Shown: piece after piece, positions 59,040 to 64,000 of the stretch
Position numbering within the stretch: the first letter of the stretch is position 1
Layout of the letters: each line of letters opens with the position of its first letter
Source: Marasmius tenuissimus
Lineage: Eukaryota; Basidiomycota; Agaricomycetes; Agaricales; Marasmiaceae
Assembly (NCBI GenBank): GCA_029532415.1
Contig: JAQOTA010000064.1
Span: 310,001-374,000, forward strand
Length of the DNA: 64,000 nt
Direction: 5' to 3'
The notes under the pieces: generated by a model
What the model was told of the DNA's origin: nothing
The model's database searches: none
The model's input: only the letters and a program-made list of their open reading frames with translations
Program-made: the position numbers and the translations under genes

Positions 59040-59345
59040 GTTGAATTTCAACTCCGTGATACCCGCGATGCCCGACTACACTAACACTTCTCGTTACACC
59101 TTCTGTTGAGAGATCGAAATCGACTCCACACCGCTTACCTTTGCCAGTCTAAAAAGGATAGTGGCCTTTCAACATGTAAGCACCCCAGTGCCCACAGATC
59201 CTTGTTCTCACTCGTACCTTTGTGTCCGTCTGATACCGTCCTCCAGTTTTGATTGATGAAATTGGCTTTTCCGTCACTGAGAACTTTGAAGGTACTCCCG
59301 GAGCCTATTCCACACCCGCCCACCTCCTTGTTCCCCCCTTCACAT
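59040..59345 (-). CDS. Possible small cysteine-containing protein (weak)
   Basis: A minus-strand open piece reads GGNKEVGGCGIGSGSTFKVL then FINQNWRTVSDGHK. It can be spliced (GTACGAGT to TTTTTAG, then GTAAGCGG to CAACAG) to a tail EGVTRSVSVVGHRGYHGVEI ending at a stop near 59033. The upstream frame contains further Cys (CSTFHQCTQC). No start or family could be settled. Confidence 0.2.
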
Positions 59346-62279
59346 TGAGTACACTGATGAAATGTGCTGCATACCCAATCCTCTTTTCGGCCCGCTATTC
59401 TACTGGCTATTAGACCTAGAAGGAAAGGTCATCATCCCGGAGAAGAATGGGGTGCGTACCGGCCAATGATGTTTTTTTTTCTATCTTTTTAATGGTTTTG
59501 GTGTAGGTGATCCTCATGATCAAAGGATCGTAGAGCTGAAGAACACAGTCAAAGATGGAAAGTCGGAGAGCGCACCGTAGAATAGAAGTTGGTAGACCTA
59601 GAAAGCTCAGATGCTGACTGGTACACTACATCACGAACAGACGACAGACCAGAAGATACGGTCACATTCCCGTCGACGGTCTCAGTGATTGATGTGGCCG
59701 ACAATTGGGAAGTGACGACACGGACACATTTGGAAGAAAGGGGTAGTTCGACCGCCAGCTAGTTGGCTCAATTCTTAGAGCTCGAGACCAATCACACGGG
59801 TATAAATCTCATCCTTGGTGAGTCATTATTGAATATTGAATAACCATTTGACAGTCATCGGATCCCCACGGCGGGATACTAGCACTGAGTTCGAGACAAT
59901 GGACCCGGGGCGGCCAATTGACGCGGACCGATGGGATTTTCTTGTCGTTGAAGATTCATAATATGTATAGATTACTATAGTAGCCACCCACTGACAACTT
60001 TGAGTTCGAGACGCCGGATACAATTAGTGCACGGATAAGTATTACCTGTTCCGGACTTGGCTCGACTTGTAACTATGTAATGACGTCCTCTTCACTGCGA
60101 GATGACCGCGCGCAGGGTCTCTATTTCACCCCGACGAGATAGGGGGAGGATACCAAGGCTTTGAATGGGAGCCCTTCGATAGTCAGGTCCAATCATCCGC
60201 GGTATTGACTTCTGCGTGATGACGAAGTTACTGGAACTAGTCTCTGGGGTTGCGATTGAACCGTCGGTAGCAAAGGATGTTTTCCAATCGATTATAAAAC
60301 CTGATACCTGGCACTGGACAAAGGTGTTAACGCAGTGGGTGAAACGAGACTTTGAGAACACAATGTACACACTCCACGCTCGGCGGATAATAGGGGGACG
60401 TACTCCCAGATTTCGGAGAGCTGTTCCTCAATATATCAAACCCTGGCATTATTACTTCTTCTCGCCGTGGGGCCGCTATAAGAGATTTGGATACACTTAG
60501 GTAAACCTATCAAGATTTATTCTGCCAGACGAGAGGATATCCAAAAATCCAACAAACAAAGGTGCATCTAATTGAGACGAGATCCCGGCAGAATCAGAGA
60601 AGAGGTGCTCACGTGTCATGAGGCTTTTAGTCTACCTCCCTTCATACGCCGAATTCAACCCAATACTCCTTTGAAAGTGGTGGGCGAAATATAAGCTCCG
60701 ATCATCTTCACACCCGAGATTCACGGTCGCAAATTAGGTCCACCTGAGAGCAGGGAAATAACAACATTTCTGCTACCAGACCGAGGGGAAGGATGGGAGA
60801 GGGTGAGCATGCAGCTAGTAATGACTGGCTCCATCTGAAGATTCAAATCTTGTTGTCAATCATGGAATTGGTGTACCTAGAGCTGCATCCGGTGTGTAGC
60901 ACACAGCCGTTTGGAACATTATCATATACCCTAGCCTCAAGTCGAACAATAATCAGAGTCAGCATGTATTGAGGTGGATCCGAGGCTGTGCTGGTGACCA
61001 GAGGTTCGGAGAAATATATTTAGAACTGAGGTCATAACGGGGGCCAAACATCTTTCGAATCGGATGCTTCTCGTCGACCGTCAAGCGATCGGTTGTGTTT
61101 TGTTTTGGGAGATAATGATGAGAGTTGCTGAGCAGCAACCTATCAGAAGAAGGTCCATGTGCGAATGTTCTCCAACTTAACGTGGATCAAAGAGAGTGGG
61201 ACACGCGATGAAGAGAGAGCTCACAGTCTTCATCCCAGTCCTCCCATGTACCAACCGGCGATATCATGAGGAGTCGGACCCACTTGTCCTCACTTCGGTG
61301 GCATCAAGGTATCTGACGGGTATAAATCACATTGACAACATGCACAGAAGGAGAACCGATAAAAGCGAACGAGCTTACGAACTCGGAGAAGAAACAGTCT
61401 ACCTGAACGACTGATTGACGATTTCCACAGGCAAGGACAGATCGTAACCATGGCGCATAGTCCCGGCGCTTGGAGCACCATAAACCACTGAAAGCAACAC
61501 ATATAATGGTCAAGAGCTGAAAAAACGGAGTCCTGGTCTCAGTCTGACGAGGCCCGATGCGTGATGAAGCCTCGGGACAGACAATATCACCACGAAAGTA
61601 GGTCGTTTACAGCTGTTGTTGGAACTTAGGGTGGGAACGGGTTTTTTTCCGCGCGAGTGGTGGGGACCATTCTCGATTTTTGGAGTTCGTTACTCCATGA
61701 TTTCTACACCGCTGAAACCAGAAAAATCAGGGCTATTCTATGGTTTAGTTTTTGTGTTGACCGCTGTGGGGGAGGTCACCCAAGTATTATATGCAACCCT
61801 TTCAGGAGAGATTCCCATGCTGCCCGAACTTTTCAGACCTTTGGGCTCTGGGGGCTTCAGCAACAGCTTCCATGACAGTACATGATACAAAAACTATGAT
61901 AGCTAATAGCCCTGATTTTTCTGTACATGGTGATTTAAGATCCGCATTACCTGGTGCGAATTTACAAGCACTAATAATCAAGTACTGTTTTTCTCCCTCA
62001 CGCGGGCGCTACTATTGTGATACAGCCTACCCTGCTCCGCTTTCGGTCAAGTCGGAATTGAACTCCAGAACGTTTTGCTATTCAATAGTGAATTGTGCTT
62101 CGATTCTCAAAGCTCGAGTCCCAACCGAGCTTTTGTTTTAGTGATACAATTTAGATGCCTTCAAAAGCTATATAAGCAGTACGAGAAAGAGAGCTGGATC
62201 CCAACGAGACCAGTTTTCCCGTTTGTAGTTGGAAGAGGCATCGTCCAGTTATAGATCATTCACCTTTCAATTGATACTA
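59346..62279. other. Gene-poor region
   Basis: CpG content is normal again. Open frames such as 60216-60500 (plus, 94 residues) and 61616-61885 (plus) show no motif. I see no repeats or RNA genes here. Confidence 0.35.
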
Positions 62280-62565
62280 CTGTACCATTTCGAGATGTTC
62301 GACACAGGGTGTGACATGTGACAAAAATTTCCATTTGAACTTTTCGACACTGAGCTCGGTCTGGCGTGACCAAGGAGAAAAATTCAACAGAAATTGCCCA
62401 AAACTGCCATTTTTAGAAGGGTTTTGTCCCAAATTTGTGTGACAGAAGGTCCAGACTGCCAAAAATTTTCGACATATTGGCCTGGGACCTGTAACCAGGT
62501 GTGACATTTCGACAAAATGGGGTCCCTGTGACCTGTGACGTGTCGAACATCTCGAAATGGTACAG
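62280..62565. mobile_element. MITE, Tc1/mariner-like, TA target duplication
   Basis: The terminal inverted repeats are CTGTACCATTTCGAGATGTT and a few more bases (to GTTCGACAC), perfectly mirrored at 62538-62565. TA lies on both sides (62278-62279 and 62566-62567). The 286-bp interior is non-coding and contains further inverted GTGACA and TGTCGAAA phrases. The TA flanks and size fit a non-autonomous Tc1/mariner-class element. Confidence 0.8.
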
Positions 62566-64000
62566 TACCTCCTCACCCATTTACTATCCGGCCTCGCCGC
62601 GCGCCGTGTGTTCCGCCCTTGCTCATACAGGCGACTGGCTTTGTTGCCAACGGTCATGAAATATGTCTTTCCCCACTTTGGCTCTGGGTCGTTGAGAAGA
62701 GCATCGCGGGTTCTAGTGACCTACGTAGGCATCGTTCATCAGCAGCGCCGAGAAAGTTTGTCAACAAACACGCACCTCAGGCCTCATTCGAGATATAACG
62801 TCTCCAAATAGATCACTTCTCTAGCCATTGTCTCTAGGGCCGTCGGCCATTATATGCATCACTTCCCCCCCACCTAGCAGTTGGCTTTGACAACGTGGAA
62901 CGTAGAAGGTCAGGTCGCTGTGAGGCTTGTGACAAACACCATAAGTTTCACAGTGGCATCCCCGGTCCTTTCGCATACGCCTTCGTAATCTGATTGAAGG
63001 CGAATACCCATTGATCAGTGACCGAAACATAGTATAAAGGCAGTACGAGATACCTGAAACGACGGTCGAATCCAAAGTCCAAGCAGAACATCCTCCAGCT
63101 TATCTTGCGATTCCCTGGCGAAATGGTCGCTAAATCGACCAGCTGCAAGCCAAAGTTAGTCCAAAAAATAGGACACTATGTTGAGTAGGGAACGTACTTT
63201 ATTTATATACACCAGAAGGTCGCCACTACTGCAACGGTGGCCTGGACCTTCTACGAGGTACAACGTGGCTCCTCGTCTTGTATCACTAGTGTCTATACAG
63301 AACGTCGTTCGTCAGTACCAAGTACTTAGGTAGCAACGGAGGAAATTCGGGCGAACGTACTTAAATTTGGGTGGTAGGTGATCCAACTCCATGGTGCACG
63401 CCACTCCCTAGCTGTTTCCAAGAGCTCCGTCGAGCTGGCCTGCTTACAATAATGTGAATATTGGCATCCGTGGTAAGCCACCTGTGCTGGAGTGGTGCTG
63501 AAGGGGCCCGAACCGTAAGAGCGGGAGTTGAAGGCGACGTCCAAGAATGGCAGGGTAACCTGGGCCGGCGGACAAGGGAGACGGATAATAAGGCCGTGCT
63601 GAAGACGCTCTGCTCGTTGCTGAAGGTATCTGCCTGAAACCACCGGCAATGTGAAGCTTCCGAGTCTACAAGACCACTGTAGGCGTAGCCACGGCAGAGC
63701 AAGTAACACCGTATAACGACGGTTGTAGAGTCGTATTAAATACGGGTTTTGGTCCTGTGCTCGAGAGATTGAGCGAAGGGAGAAGCAAAAGCAGCTGCAT
63801 TCATCTTGGAGGGTCGTTGACGTGAAGTATATTTTTAGAATAGCAGAGCCAAGAACACGTCAGCGATGGTCTTGAGCAACGTTCAAGTTCTGTTTCATAC
63901 CGGAGACAGCTGCAAAATATTCCGCCATTGGATTCTGACCGGGATGTTGCCCTTGTCAACTTTTACGACGACCTGTGTTCATCGAAACTGAGCCTTGTCT
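62566..64000. other. Right end of window, no recognised gene
   Basis: A 127-residue minus-strand frame (63326-63709) and a few shorter ones exist, with no motif or exon structure I can support. Confidence 0.35.

Overview
The window reads as a chromosome segment of a basidiomycete, most likely an agaricomycete. Genes are cut by many introns of about 50-60 bases. Several protein types are familiar from mushroom genomes: a DUF6533-type membrane protein, paired MYND-finger proteins, an AAD-type aldo-keto reductase and transposon-linked coiled-coil proteins. There are also several Ty1/copia retroelements. No bacterial features are present. Exon joins were inferred by eye from GT-AG (once GC-AG) borders and family resemblance.

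Layout. 1-9.5 kb: a duplicated aldo-keto reductase gene (first copy cut by the window edge), a conserved agaricomycete protein of unknown function with an in-frame stop, transposon-associated fragments, a doubtful multi-exon gene and a tRNA-Glu(CTC) gene with a tiny intron. 9.8-13 kb: a multi-pass membrane protein and a doubtful ORF. 13.1-17.3 kb: a complete secreted GH35 beta-galactosidase on the minus strand. 18.5-26.6 kb: two paralogous MYND zinc-finger genes facing each other, with a cytochrome P450 pseudogene between them. 28.6-30.8 kb: two paralogous small-protein genes of unknown function with conserved intron positions. 32-32.6 kb: traces of small secreted cysteine-containing proteins.

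32.7-53.8 kb is a transposon nest. It holds a 145-bp MITE, CACTA-type elements whose ends carry many copies of TTCAACCT, a 548-bp element with 69-bp inverted ends, a transposon-linked coiled-coil gene, a nearly complete but mutated minus-strand copia element with 258-bp LTRs, two solo LTRs of a second family each with a perfect 5-bp target duplication, and a second decayed copia element on the plus strand. 53.9-58.95 kb is strongly CpG-depleted and contains a DUF6533-type membrane-protein gene. 59-64 kb is CpG-normal and almost empty of recognisable genes, apart from a 286-bp TA-flanked MITE.

The left half looks like ordinary euchromatin encoding secreted-sugar and redox metabolism. The right half looks like a repeat-rich, probably methylated block. 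No defence system, CRISPR array or biosynthetic cluster was recognised. The least explained items are the small-protein pair at 28.6-30.8 kb, the interlocked CACTA-like arms at 32.9-36.4 kb and the sharply bounded CpG-poor block.
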